Shown: positions 7,559-14,317 of the stretch, in pieces | Layout of the letters: each line of letters begins with the position of its first letter | Position numbering within the stretch: the first letter of the stretch is position 1 | Source of the DNA: an uncultured bacterium | GTDB lineage: Bacteria > Bacillota > Clostridia > Lachnospirales > Lachnospiraceae | Assembly: GCA_905214955.1 (NCBI GenBank) | Contig: CAJMON010000037.1 | Location: 1-29,405 of the forward strand | Reading direction: 5' to 3' | Length of the DNA: 29,405 nucleotides | The notes under the pieces: model-generated | Told to the model about the DNA's origin: nothing | Seen by the model: only the letters and a program-made list of their open reading frames with translations | Database searches by the model: none | Made by a program: the position numbers and the translations under genes

Positions 7559-8532
7559 ATGAAATCTGTATCTTTACGGGAATATTTCCCAATGTTACGG
7601 ACGAGAGACGAGCTGATGAATGAGATCAGCAGTCATCCAGGATTACAAAAGATATTTAACAAAGTCTAGCAAGAATTCTCCTACCTCTTCAGGTAGTGAG
7701 ATGAATTGTAAAAGAAACCTAAACGGCAGCGGTGGGCGGAGAGAGATCGGTATCCCCCGCTGACATGAGGTTTAACCACAGTCGGGATCATCCCGGCGTG
7801 TCAGACTCCGTAAATACCGACTGTGAGTTGAAACAATGGCTGGGAAAGCGAGTATCAGGAGGAATTCCTGGATTTCTGTACAGGAGTACGAGGGATAAAG
7901 TTTTTGTATGATGCATTTGCCAAGGAAGTTTTGAATCCGGAAACCACGCCGGAGGGACTGGATGAATTTTTATCACTGCTGTTAGGGCAGAAGGTCCGGG
8001 TAGTACAGGCACTTTTCGATGATAATACAAGAATTGCGGATGAAAACTCGCTTCTGGTTACAGATATCGTAGTACGTCTTGAAGATGGCAGTCTTGCCAA
8101 TTTGGAGATTCAAAAAATTGGATATCTGTTTCCAGGGCAGTGTTCAGCCTGCTATGGCGCGGATTTGCTTTTGTGTCAGTATAAGGCAGTGTGCAGCAGA
8201 AAAAGGACAATATTCAGCTATAAGAATGTAGGAAAAACCTACTGCATTGTATTATATGAAAAAAGTCCGGGAGAATTTCACAAGTTTCCAGAGGATTACA
8301 TACATCGCTTTTGTATGAGATGTGCCGGAATATGGAGAATATTATGGGAGTTTTTTCTGAGGAATTGAGAATGCTGGATCGGAATACGACACAGTACATG
8401 ATAGATGAGATGCAGGCGAAAATGGACAACCGCAAGAAAAAACTTGGAGATACGCAGGAAAAATTGACAGCTGCAGAAAAGAGGATTGCCGAGCTGGAAA
8501 AGATTTTGGTAAAGAAGTCGAAAAGCCGCTGA
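7559..8532 (+). pseudogene. Rpn-family recombination-promoting nuclease / PD-(D/E)XK transposase, decayed
   Basis: Pieces of one Rpn-type protein are strung out in order. AAAAGGAG (7545-7552) and ATG 7559 give MKSVSLREYFPMLRTRDELM and onward to LQKIFN; a 174-bp insert then brings a TAG at 7667. The frame resumes at 7835 with the family core: QEEFLDFCTGVRGIKFLYDA, NPETTPEGLDEFLSLLLGQK, and the nuclease motif region DIVVRLEDGSLANLEIQKIG (LEIQK = ExK). After EFHKFPEDY (about 8300) some 80 codons of the normal protein are missing, and the tail continues in another frame from about 8311 (NMENIMGVFSEELRMLDRNT, then a coiled-coil end) to TGA 8530-8532. Family members are DNA nucleases related to transposases. 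This copy has an insertion, a deletion and a frameshift and should be dead. Confidence 0.8.
7661..7834 (+). mobile_element. Short IS200/IS605-like right-end fragment (TnpB tail plus structured, omegaRNA-like segment)
   Basis: A 174-bp insert inside the Rpn pseudogene; removing it rejoins the protein frame exactly (KIFN + NGWES). It has the look of an IS605-family right end: a short TnpB-tail-like frame (7662-7763, with a basic stretch EMNCKRNLNG and stop TGA) that coincides with a series of hairpins. These are 7678-7700 (CTCCTACCT / AGGTAGTGAG), 7727-7762 (CAGCGG..GGG / CCCCCGCTG), 7783-7795 (CGGGAT / ATCCCG) and a long-range pairing CACAGTCGG (7777-7785) with CCGACTGTG (7817-7825). The left flank ends TTTAAC and the element's right end TTGAAAC, similar tetra/pentanucleotides as IS605 cleavage sites require. 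No transposase gene is present, so it would be non-autonomous. Identity is from pattern recognition, not a database match. Confidence 0.5.
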
Positions 8533-8628
8533 AAAAATATGATTTGACAATTTGGGGAAATGCCGTGAAGTCTCTGAATCAGAGCGTGGAGCGGCATTTT
8601 CTGCATTTCCAGAGGATCAGGATAAAAG

Positions 8629-8657
8629 TAGACAAGAAAGGGAAAATATCATATAAT
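8629..8657 (+). promoter_or_regulatory. Near-consensus sigma-A promoter for the D,D-carboxypeptidase
   Basis: TAGACA (8629-8634), 17 bp, TATAAT (8652-8657), with AAGGAG only 9 bp further on at 8667-8672. The transcript leader would be very short (about 15 nt), implying constitutive expression. Confidence 0.75.
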
Positions 8658-8678
8658 CAGGTAAATAAGGAGAAACAC

Positions 8679-10451
8679 ATGCATATGAAGAAAAAGAAGA
8701 AAATTTTGGTTCTCTTGTGTTCTGCACTTTTCCTGACCAGCATTTTCCCTTCTGGAAAATACGCATATGGAGAAGAAGCAGGATACGAGGAAGATATCAG
8801 CAGTGAAACAGAGACAGAAGATCCCTATCCGGAATCTTATTACTGGCCAGTGGAATCTAATGAGATCAGCGGATGGCCACAGGGGCCTCAGATAGAAGCA
8901 GAAGCGGCAGTGGTGATGGATGCAGATACGGGAGCCTTCCTGTACAGCAAGAATATGGATGCCAAGGAGTATCCTGCCAGCATTACCAAAATCATGACCT
9001 GCCTTGTGGCGATAGAAAATGGAAATCTGGATGACGAGATCACATTTTCAGAAATTGTCTATGATATTGAATACGCCAGTTCCCACTGCGGGATCAAGCC
9101 AGGAGAAAAAATGACACTGCGCCAGGCGCTGTACGCATTGATGCTGGAATCGGCCAATGATGCGGCGAATGGAATCGCAGAGTATATCGCAGGATCCGTC
9201 AATGGCTTTGTGGATATGATGAATGCCAGGGCGGCAGAGATCGGTTGTACCAATACCCATTTTGTGAACCCACATGGGCTCCACGATGACGACCATTACA
9301 CCTGTGCGAAAGATATGGCACTGATTGCCCAGGAAGCATTCAAAAATAAAACATTTCGGAAAATTGTAGGAACGGTAGAATACAACATTCCGCCTACCAA
9401 TAAGACGGAGGAAACACGATACTTTGTGAACCATCAGAAGATGATGTATCAGGAAGATGTTTACTATGAACCGTGTATCGGCGGAAAAACCGGATTTACA
9501 GAGCAGGCGTACAATACGCTGGTTACCTATGCGAAGAAAGATAAAAGAACTTTAGTCAGTGTAATCCTTCATGTAAATGGTTCTACCAAATCCTTCCTGG
9601 AATCCGCGCAGATTCTGGATTATGGCTATGACAATTTTAAACGGGCAAAGGTCAATCTGTCAAATTATGGAAAGACCATCGGGGAGCTGGCAGGTGCGGA
9701 CTATCTCAGCGAGGTAGGATGTACGTATGATACGGCATTGAGTACAAAGACCTTCAATGTGAAAAAAAGTCTGACCCTGGACATCCCATCGTCATTGAAG
9801 ACCAAGGATCTGGACAGAACCATAGGAACAGATGGCCGGCTCTGGTTCTCTTACCAGGGATGGAACCTGGGAAGCACCGCAGTTACAGTCAGCAGCCTGA
9901 AAGACCTGGAAATCAAAGAACCGGAGGTTTCACAGACCTCTGCACAGACCACGGCACCTTCCACTTCCGATGTACAGGAAACCGAAAGCTCCATCAAAGA
10001 CAAAATCCTGAATGCAGGAAAAGAACTTTTGCAGAAGCTGCAGCCTGTGGTTAAAGAGAAAGCCACATTCCTGTATGAAAAAGAACAGACCTTTGAAGCG
10101 TGGGTGACAGAAAACGACCTGGCAGCGGCCATCATTGTGTTTATCCTGATTTTGATTCTCATTCCGGTGCTGGTGATCGCATGGGGACGCAACAGCAGAG
10201 CGAAAAAGATCCGCAGAGCAAGAAAGCAGGAGCGGGAAGAGCGGATTCGCAGGGAAGAAGATATTGATGTAAAATCTGTCAGCGAAATCGAGCAGGAGCT
10301 GCGGGAAGAACTGGCAAAAGAAATGGAGAACCGCAAGAGAAAGGAAGAAGAGCGGGAGCTGGCCAGACGTGCAGAAGAAGAACTGGCAGAAGCGGAAAAG
10401 ATCATCGAAGAAAAAGAAGCACTGGAGGAGGCAGAGAAAAAGGGGGAGTGA
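8679..10451 (+). CDS. D-alanyl-D-alanine carboxypeptidase (penicillin-binding protein 5/6 type) with membrane anchor and cytoplasmic tail
   Basis: A 590-residue exported serine peptidase that trims the terminal D-Ala of peptidoglycan stem peptides. The signal peptide is MHMKKKKKILVLLCSALFLT with cleavage near residue 30. The S11 catalytic motifs are in order: SITK (101-104, Ser101), SAN (158-160) and KTG (270-272). A PBP5-like C-terminal beta domain follows (about 325-410), then a Ser/Thr-rich linker. Unlike the short amphipathic anchor of classical PBP5, the protein has a full transmembrane helix (481-502) and an 88-residue highly charged Glu/Arg/Lys coiled-coil tail that should be cytoplasmic. 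ATG 8679 has AAGGAG 6 bp upstream; upstream in-frame codons to 8544 lie across the promoter. The recombinase-like gene begins 3 bp after its stop. Confidence 0.93.
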   Translation: MHMKKKKKILVLLCSALFLTSIFPSGKYAYGEEAGYEEDISSETETEDPYPESYYWPVESNEISGWPQGPQIEAEAAVVMDADTGAFLYSKNMDAKEYPASITKIMTCLVAIENGNLDDEITFSEIVYDIEYASSHCGIKPGEKMTLRQALYALMLESANDAANGIAEYIAGSVNGFVDMMNARAAEIGCTNTHFVNPHGLHDDDHYTCAKDMALIAQEAFKNKTFRKIVGTVEYNIPPTNKTEETRYFVNHQKMMYQEDVYYEPCIGGKTGFTEQAYNTLVTYAKKDKRTLVSVILHVNGSTKSFLESAQILDYGYDNFKRAKVNLSNYGKTIGELAGADYLSEVGCTYDTALSTKTFNVKKSLTLDIPSSLKTKDLDRTIGTDGRLWFSYQGWNLGSTAVTVSSLKDLEIKEPEVSQTSAQTTAPSTSDVQETESSIKDKILNAGKELLQKLQPVVKEKATFLYEKEQTFEAWVTENDLAAAIIVFILILILIPVLVIAWGRNSRAKKIRRARKQEREERIRREEDIDVKSVSEIEQELREELAKEMENRKRKEEERELARRAEEELAEAEKIIEEKEALEEAEKKGE

Positions 10452-10454
10452 TGC

Positions 10455-11201
10455 ATGAACTGGGTATCACCCATCAAGGATGAGGAGACTTTGATCAGGT
10501 TTAAAGAAAAACTCAGACAGACGGATGATAAATACTATATCCTCTTTGAAATTGGTGTGGGAACAGGGCTTCAGCTTCAGGAAATTCTGAAGTTTCGGAA
10601 TCAGGACATCCGTGGAAAAGACCGCATAGAAGCAGAGATTGGGGTAAAGCAGGTAAAACAGACTTTTGAAATTTCCGAAGCTTTGAAAAAAGTTATCCTG
10701 AATTACACAGACGGAAAAGATCCTAAAGGATTTCTGATCCAGGGATCTGCGGGATCAGAGACGGCACTTTCCAGAGAGCAGGTTTATCGTGTGCTGCGAA
10801 GAGCCGGAAAAAGTGTGGGGCTGGATTCCATAGGTGCCCAGACCATGCGGAAGACCTTTGCATGGCGCTATTATAAGAAAACAAAAGATATTTATTACCT
10901 GCAGAGGCTCTTGAACCATGCTTCCCCATCCATCACCTACCGGTATATCGGTGAAAAACCAAGTGTCCAGGTGAGACTGCAGAAGCTGACATCGGAAGAG
11001 AACAAACGGAGCCGTTTCCGGCTGTATCAGGAAGAAAATGGAAGAAAACGGATTCGCAGATTAAAAGAAATACTGGATAAACTGGAAAGAGAACTGGACA
11101 ATCCTACCAACAACGATGCTTTTTATGGAAAGACAGAATGCTTTCTGGATGAAATGGAGCAGCTGGCCAAAAGTATCATGGAGACAGAAAAAATCAAATA
11201 A
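10455..11201 (+). CDS. Tyrosine recombinase/integrase-like protein with degenerate active site
   Basis: A 248-residue protein with the catalytic-domain fold of phage-type integrases. The box I region reads VGTGLQLQEIL (residues 35-45), where Gln40 takes the place of the catalytic Arg. Box II reads QTMRKTFAWRYY with Arg132 kept but Gln129 at the usual His. Then LLNHASPSITYRYIG (152-166) supplies His155 and the putative nucleophile Tyr164. The N-terminal SAM-like core-binding domain is short, and the C-terminal 75 residues form a basic, coiled-coil-like extension. It starts 3 bp after the carboxypeptidase stop with GGGGGAG as ribosome site and ends at a strong terminator, so it is in the same operon. 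It may be an inactive DNA-binding derivative; the role is unknown. Confidence 0.75.
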   Translation: MNWVSPIKDEETLIRFKEKLRQTDDKYYILFEIGVGTGLQLQEILKFRNQDIRGKDRIEAEIGVKQVKQTFEISEALKKVILNYTDGKDPKGFLIQGSAGSETALSREQVYRVLRRAGKSVGLDSIGAQTMRKTFAWRYYKKTKDIYYLQRLLNHASPSITYRYIGEKPSVQVRLQKLTSEENKRSRFRLYQEENGRKRIRRLKEILDKLERELDNPTNNDAFYGKTECFLDEMEQLAKSIMETEKIK

Positions 11202-11213
11202 AAAATCAGCTAA

Positions 11214-11255
11214 AAAAAGAAGTTCTGCGGTAAGAAACCGTTGGAACTTCTTTTT
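11214..11255. terminator. Bidirectional rho-independent terminator
   Basis: AAAAAGAAGTTC (11214-11225) pairs with GAACTTCTTTTT (11244-11255); an inner CGGT/ACCG stem closes the loop. Poly-T follows on both strands, so it can end the recombinase operon (+) and the exonuclease gene (-). Confidence 0.85.
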
Positions 11256-11276
11256 CAGTTTACTATGAAAAGTCTT

Positions 11277-11322
11277 GAAAGTCAGCTGCAGGAGCGCCAA
11301 AGGCGCTCAGCAGCTGACTTTC
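11277..11322. repeat. Large two-tier inverted repeat between convergent genes
   Basis: The outer arms GAAAGTCAGCTGC (11277-11289) and GCAGCTGACTTTC (11310-11322) match over 13 bp. The inner arms GAGCGCC / GGCGCTC match over 7 bp around AAA. It could be a second terminator for the reverse-strand exonuclease, 36 bp past its stop, where AAGACTTTT follows the hairpin, or the site of a hairpin-using element. A further short hairpin (CCGCC ATGA GGCGG) lies at 11337-11350. Confidence 0.7.
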
Positions 11323-11358
11323 ATATATGGTGGTACCGCCATGAGGCGGCATGTCTGT

Positions 11359-12321
11359 TTAGGCAGAATGATTCTGCTCACGAAGCCGTTCTTTTTCACG
11401 GATCTGAGCTTTCTTGTTCATGATTTCCTGGGCTTTTTCTTCATCTACCAGTTTCAGTGTTTTTACACAGAAAACCTGATCCGGGTTTGTCTCTGATTTT
11501 TTCAGACGGATTTTTCCCTTCAGCCACCCATGTTCTTCGCAGTAGGCAAGACAGTAATAATTTCGGGAACCGGCCAGAAACCAGCGCAGCTTTTTGCGGG
11601 CAGGCTGGTGGCAGATATAGCAGGGGGTGGAAATGACTTTCCGATCCCTCATGGCTTCAGAACGGTTGTTAAAAGCCTTGGAAACATATTTTGTGTAAGT
11701 GTCAAATTTTGCATAGATTTCCTCTCTGCGGTTGGCAGGGAGATGAAAATAATCAATGGAATAATTGGCAAGCACCTTCCGGATGTCCAGTGTTTTTAAG
11801 ATTTCTGCCGTGTAAAAAGAGTCGCAGAGGGCACTATGGAAGGGCAGATCTTTTGCAAGGTGAAGGAAATCCACCGCATATTCCAGGCTGCGCCGTGTTT
11901 TGGTATCTTCATAAGAAATAGAAAACAATTTCTGGATATCGTAATAACGCAGCGGATAATGGAAAGAAAGATCCATGTGGTAATAACGCATATTCCGCTG
12001 CAGTTCCAGAAGGTCAGACGGCCCCCAGGTGCAGAAATGCACTTTTTTCCCAGTCCATGCAAGGAAATCCTGGCAGACTTCCGGAAAAGAACGGCAGTCT
12101 TTGAAATCCTCCATATTCATATGAAGAATTTCCTGCGTGCGGTAATGAAATGCAGGATAAATGGCCGGTCTGATTCTTTCATGAAACCGGTCGAGTTCCT
12201 GGAGATTTCTGTTCAGTTTAATGGCTCCGATTTCCAGAATTTCAAAAGGAAGACGCTTTTCTTCTTTCTCTTTCCCATAGGGACACTGGTTCCATTCCAG
12301 ATCAAAAACAATGTAGTTCAT
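11359..12321 (-). CDS. DEDDh 3'-5' exonuclease with cysteine-rich C-terminal region
   Basis: A 320-residue protein opening MNYIVFDLEWNQ, with the DxE metal pair Asp7/Glu9 typical of DnaQ/KapD-like exonucleases. A middle aspartate is in TWGPSD (Asp103), and the HxxxxD motif is in FHSALCDSFYTAEIL (His162/Asp167), so all four DEDDh residues are present. The unusual part is the C-terminus, with CYIC (Cys234, Cys237), then YYCLAYCEEHGW (Cys257, Cys261, His264), a likely zinc finger, and a basic tail rich in Lys/Arg/Glu. This suggests binding to RNA or DNA ends. Start: CAT at 12319-12321 with AGGAG about 12 bp upstream; the upstream in-frame extension to 12510 crosses the promoter. It is monocistronic. 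Confidence 0.88.
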   Translation of the reverse strand: MNYIVFDLEWNQCPYGKEKEEKRLPFEILEIGAIKLNRNLQELDRFHERIRPAIYPAFHYRTQEILHMNMEDFKDCRSFPEVCQDFLAWTGKKVHFCTWGPSDLLELQRNMRYYHMDLSFHYPLRYYDIQKLFSISYEDTKTRRSLEYAVDFLHLAKDLPFHSALCDSFYTAEILKTLDIRKVLANYSIDYFHLPANRREEIYAKFDTYTKYVSKAFNNRSEAMRDRKVISTPCYICHQPARKKLRWFLAGSRNYYCLAYCEEHGWLKGKIRLKKSETNPDQVFCVKTLKLVDEEKAQEIMNKKAQIREKERLREQNHSA

Positions 12322-12417
12322 AAAAGATCGATCACTCCTGATGTACAAAAGGTAAAAGGCAGCAGCACACTGCCCGGCAGTTCGTAAGGCATCTTTCAGC
12401 CTCGATATTACTGCATT

Positions 12418-12446
12418 AGTATACACAATAAGAAGAGAAAAAACAA
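12418..12446 (-). promoter_or_regulatory. Candidate promoter for the exonuclease gene
   Basis: Reverse strand TTGTTT (12441-12446), 17 bp, TATACT (12418-12423), giving a leader of about 90 nt. Confidence 0.5.
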
Positions 12447-12614
12447 CCCTTGCGCAGTGGAGTGGTGGGAATAATAGAAAAACGAGTCTTCCTTTCGGCA
12501 GATTGTCCATAGAAAATGATAAAAATTCGTCAAAGTGACAAATGAAATTGGAATAAAAAAAGGGTATGAGCAGAATTTACAAGGGGTATATGAAAAGTTT
12601 GTATAATTATGGCA

Positions 12615-12643
12615 TGGTCAAAAAAGGATTGTTTTAGTATACT
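12615..12643 (+). promoter_or_regulatory. Candidate promoter for the importer ATPase gene
   Basis: TGGTCA (12615-12620), 17 bp, TATACT (12638-12643). The -10 sits in a perfect 12-bp palindrome, TTAGTATACTAA (12634-12645), a possible operator. A second TATAAT at 12602-12607 could belong to an additional start, but its -35 is badly spaced (TTTACA at 20 bp). The rest of the 12322-12688 gap shows nothing else I can support. Confidence 0.45.
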
Positions 12644-12688
12644 AATATCAGTTAAAACTAATCGTAATTATATTAGGAGGAATTGGAA

Positions 12689-13801
12689 ATGGCAAGTTTA
12701 TCCTTACAGCATATTAATAAAACTTATCCAAACGGTTTCGAAGCCGTTAAAGATTTCAACCTTGAGATCGAAGACAAAGAGTTCATCATCTTCGTAGGTC
12801 CTTCAGGATGTGGTAAGTCTACTACACTTCGTATGATCGCAGGTCTGGAAGAGATCAGCGGTGGTACCTTAAAGATCGGTGACAGAGTTGTAAACGACGT
12901 AGAGCCGAAAGACAGAGATATCGCAATGGTATTCCAGAACTACGCTCTGTATCCGCATATGACTGTTTATGATAACATGGCATTCGGTCTGAAACTGAGA
13001 AAAGTTCCGAAAGATCAGATTGATAAAATGGTTCGTGAAGCAGCTAAGATCCTTGACCTGGAGAAACTGCTGGATCGTAAACCGAAGGCTCTGTCCGGTG
13101 GTCAGAGACAGCGTGTTGCTATGGGACGTGCTATCGTTCGTAACCCTAAGGTATTCCTGATGGACGAGCCTCTGTCCAACCTGGATGCTAAGCTGCGTGT
13201 ACAGATGCGTATCGAGATCGCTAAGCTGCATCAGAGACTGGGCACCACCATCATCTATGTAACACATGACCAGACCGAGGCTATGACACTGGGTACCAGA
13301 ATCGTAGTTATGAAAGACGGTGTTGTTCAGCAGGTAGATTCTCCGACCAACCTGTACAGCAAACCGGGTAACCTGTTCGTTGCTGGATTCATTGGATCTC
13401 CGCAGATGAACTTCCTGGATGCAAAAGTAAACGTTAAGGGTAAAGAGGTAAGCCTTCAGGTAGGACCTCATGCAATTAAACTGCCGGCAGCAAAAGCTCA
13501 GAAGCTGATTGATGGCGGTTACGCTGGAAAGACTGTTGTTATGGGTATCCGTCCTGAGGATGTTCATGATGATGAAGCTTTCATCGCTGCAAACCCGGAT
13601 AGCATCGTAGATGCTACCATCCGTGTATACGAGCTGCTGGGTGCTGAAGTATTCCTGTACTTCGATGTAGAAGGCTTCAACATGACCGCTCGTGTAGATC
13701 CGCGTACCACAGCAAGAACTGGCGATAATGTTCGTTTTGCTCTGGATCCGGAGAAGATTCACGTATTCGACAAAGAAACAGAACTTACCATTACCAACTA
13801 A
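12689..13801 (+). CDS. Sugar ABC importer ATPase, MsmX/UgpC/MalK type
   Basis: A 370-residue ATPase with Walker A GPSGCGKST (37-45), Q loop VFQNYALYPHMT, signature LSGGQRQR (135-142), Walker B VFLMDEPLSNLDAK (Asp159/Glu160) and switch histidine VTHDQ. The C-terminal TOBE/regulatory domain (about 235-370) carries GIRPEDVH. In Gram-positives such ATPases often serve many CUT1 importers in trans. The start is ATG 12689 with AGGAGG 8 bp upstream (an in-frame TTG at 12683 is less likely). Codon use differs visibly from the neighbours: arginine is mostly CGT and AGA rather than CGG, in line with very high expression. It has its own promoter and terminator and lies 0.5 kb upstream of an importer operon that lacks an ATPase. 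Confidence 0.95.
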   Translation: MASLSLQHINKTYPNGFEAVKDFNLEIEDKEFIIFVGPSGCGKSTTLRMIAGLEEISGGTLKIGDRVVNDVEPKDRDIAMVFQNYALYPHMTVYDNMAFGLKLRKVPKDQIDKMVREAAKILDLEKLLDRKPKALSGGQRQRVAMGRAIVRNPKVFLMDEPLSNLDAKLRVQMRIEIAKLHQRLGTTIIYVTHDQTEAMTLGTRIVVMKDGVVQQVDSPTNLYSKPGNLFVAGFIGSPQMNFLDAKVNVKGKEVSLQVGPHAIKLPAAKAQKLIDGGYAGKTVVMGIRPEDVHDDEAFIAANPDSIVDATIRVYELLGAEVFLYFDVEGFNMTARVDPRTTARTGDNVRFALDPEKIHVFDKETELTITN

Positions 13802-13817
13802 TGTGTATGATAGAAAG

Positions 13818-13845
13818 GGACACCGCATTGCGGTGTCCTTTTTTT
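13818..13845 (+). terminator. Rho-independent terminator after the importer ATPase
   Basis: A perfect 9-bp stem GGACACCGC / GCGGTGTCC with an ATT loop, followed by seven T (13839-13845). Confidence 0.95.
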
Positions 13846-13882
13846 GTCAGGCATATCTAAATTAGCCCAGTGAACCAATTTT
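13846..13882. repeat. 38-bp repeat, degenerate copy, with FadR/GntR-like palindrome
   Basis: This segment directly after the terminator T-run matches 27737-27774 at about 30 of 38 positions. The palindrome core here is imperfect (AATTAGCCC AGT GAACCAATT). It is a likely regulator site or a short mobile repeat. Confidence 0.5.
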
Positions 13883-14317
13883 GTTTCTATAACAAAGCAT
13901 TTTTCAAATCTTAGATTTTATGCAATCTTTTAGAAAAACAATTCCATTTCATAAACCCCGTCTTCTTAAATTGATATACTGCCGGAGGGTGACACTACTC
14001 TGAATGGAAGCCAGCTGCTGCGCACCTTTGATGTGTCTGTAGCTGTCTGGAACTTTCACGGTAAGATGAGTAAAAACATCATAAATGAAACAGAAAAAAC
14101 CATATAATAGGATGAAATATATAAAAGAAAAACAGAGGCAGATAATTAATACAAGTAAAAAATAACAATATAGGAATGAAAAAACAGGGAAAAACCGAAA
14201 TATTTACTAATATTCCGAAACGATTCCATGTTCACGGAGAAAATTACCTGATAGAATAAAGCCAGAAAGAGAAAAACGAAAGACAACAAAGAAAAAATGA
14301 GGCAGGGAGGAAGGAAC
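13883..14317 (+). other. AT-rich gap with a possible gene remnant
   Basis: This gap holds no full gene. Codons 13970-14107 form a 45-residue protein-like string without a start (LPEGDTTLNGSQLLRTFDVS and onward, ending TAA), more GC-rich than its surroundings; I do not recognise it and suspect the tail of a deleted gene. From 14108 on the DNA is very A-rich and is probably the leader of the importer operon. A weak -10 (TAGAAT, 14252-14257) with no good -35 suggests activator-dependent initiation. Confidence 0.4.

Noticed and set aside
11329..11350. TGGTGGTACCGCC, similar to the T-box antiterminator motif
   Set aside because: No stem I, no following U-run terminator and no amino-acid or tRNA-synthetase gene downstream; the sequence forms a simple GC hairpin between convergent genes.
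12869..13828. A 319-codon reverse frame opposite the importer ATPase
   Set aside because: It is an antisense shadow of a strongly codon-biased gene, with no ribosome site or recognisable domain, and overlaps the terminator.
14212..14226. A cre-like sequence (CCGAAACGATTCCA) upstream of the importer operon
   Set aside because: It keeps the AANCGNT core but misses four of the conserved outer bases of the catabolite-repression consensus; too weak to call.
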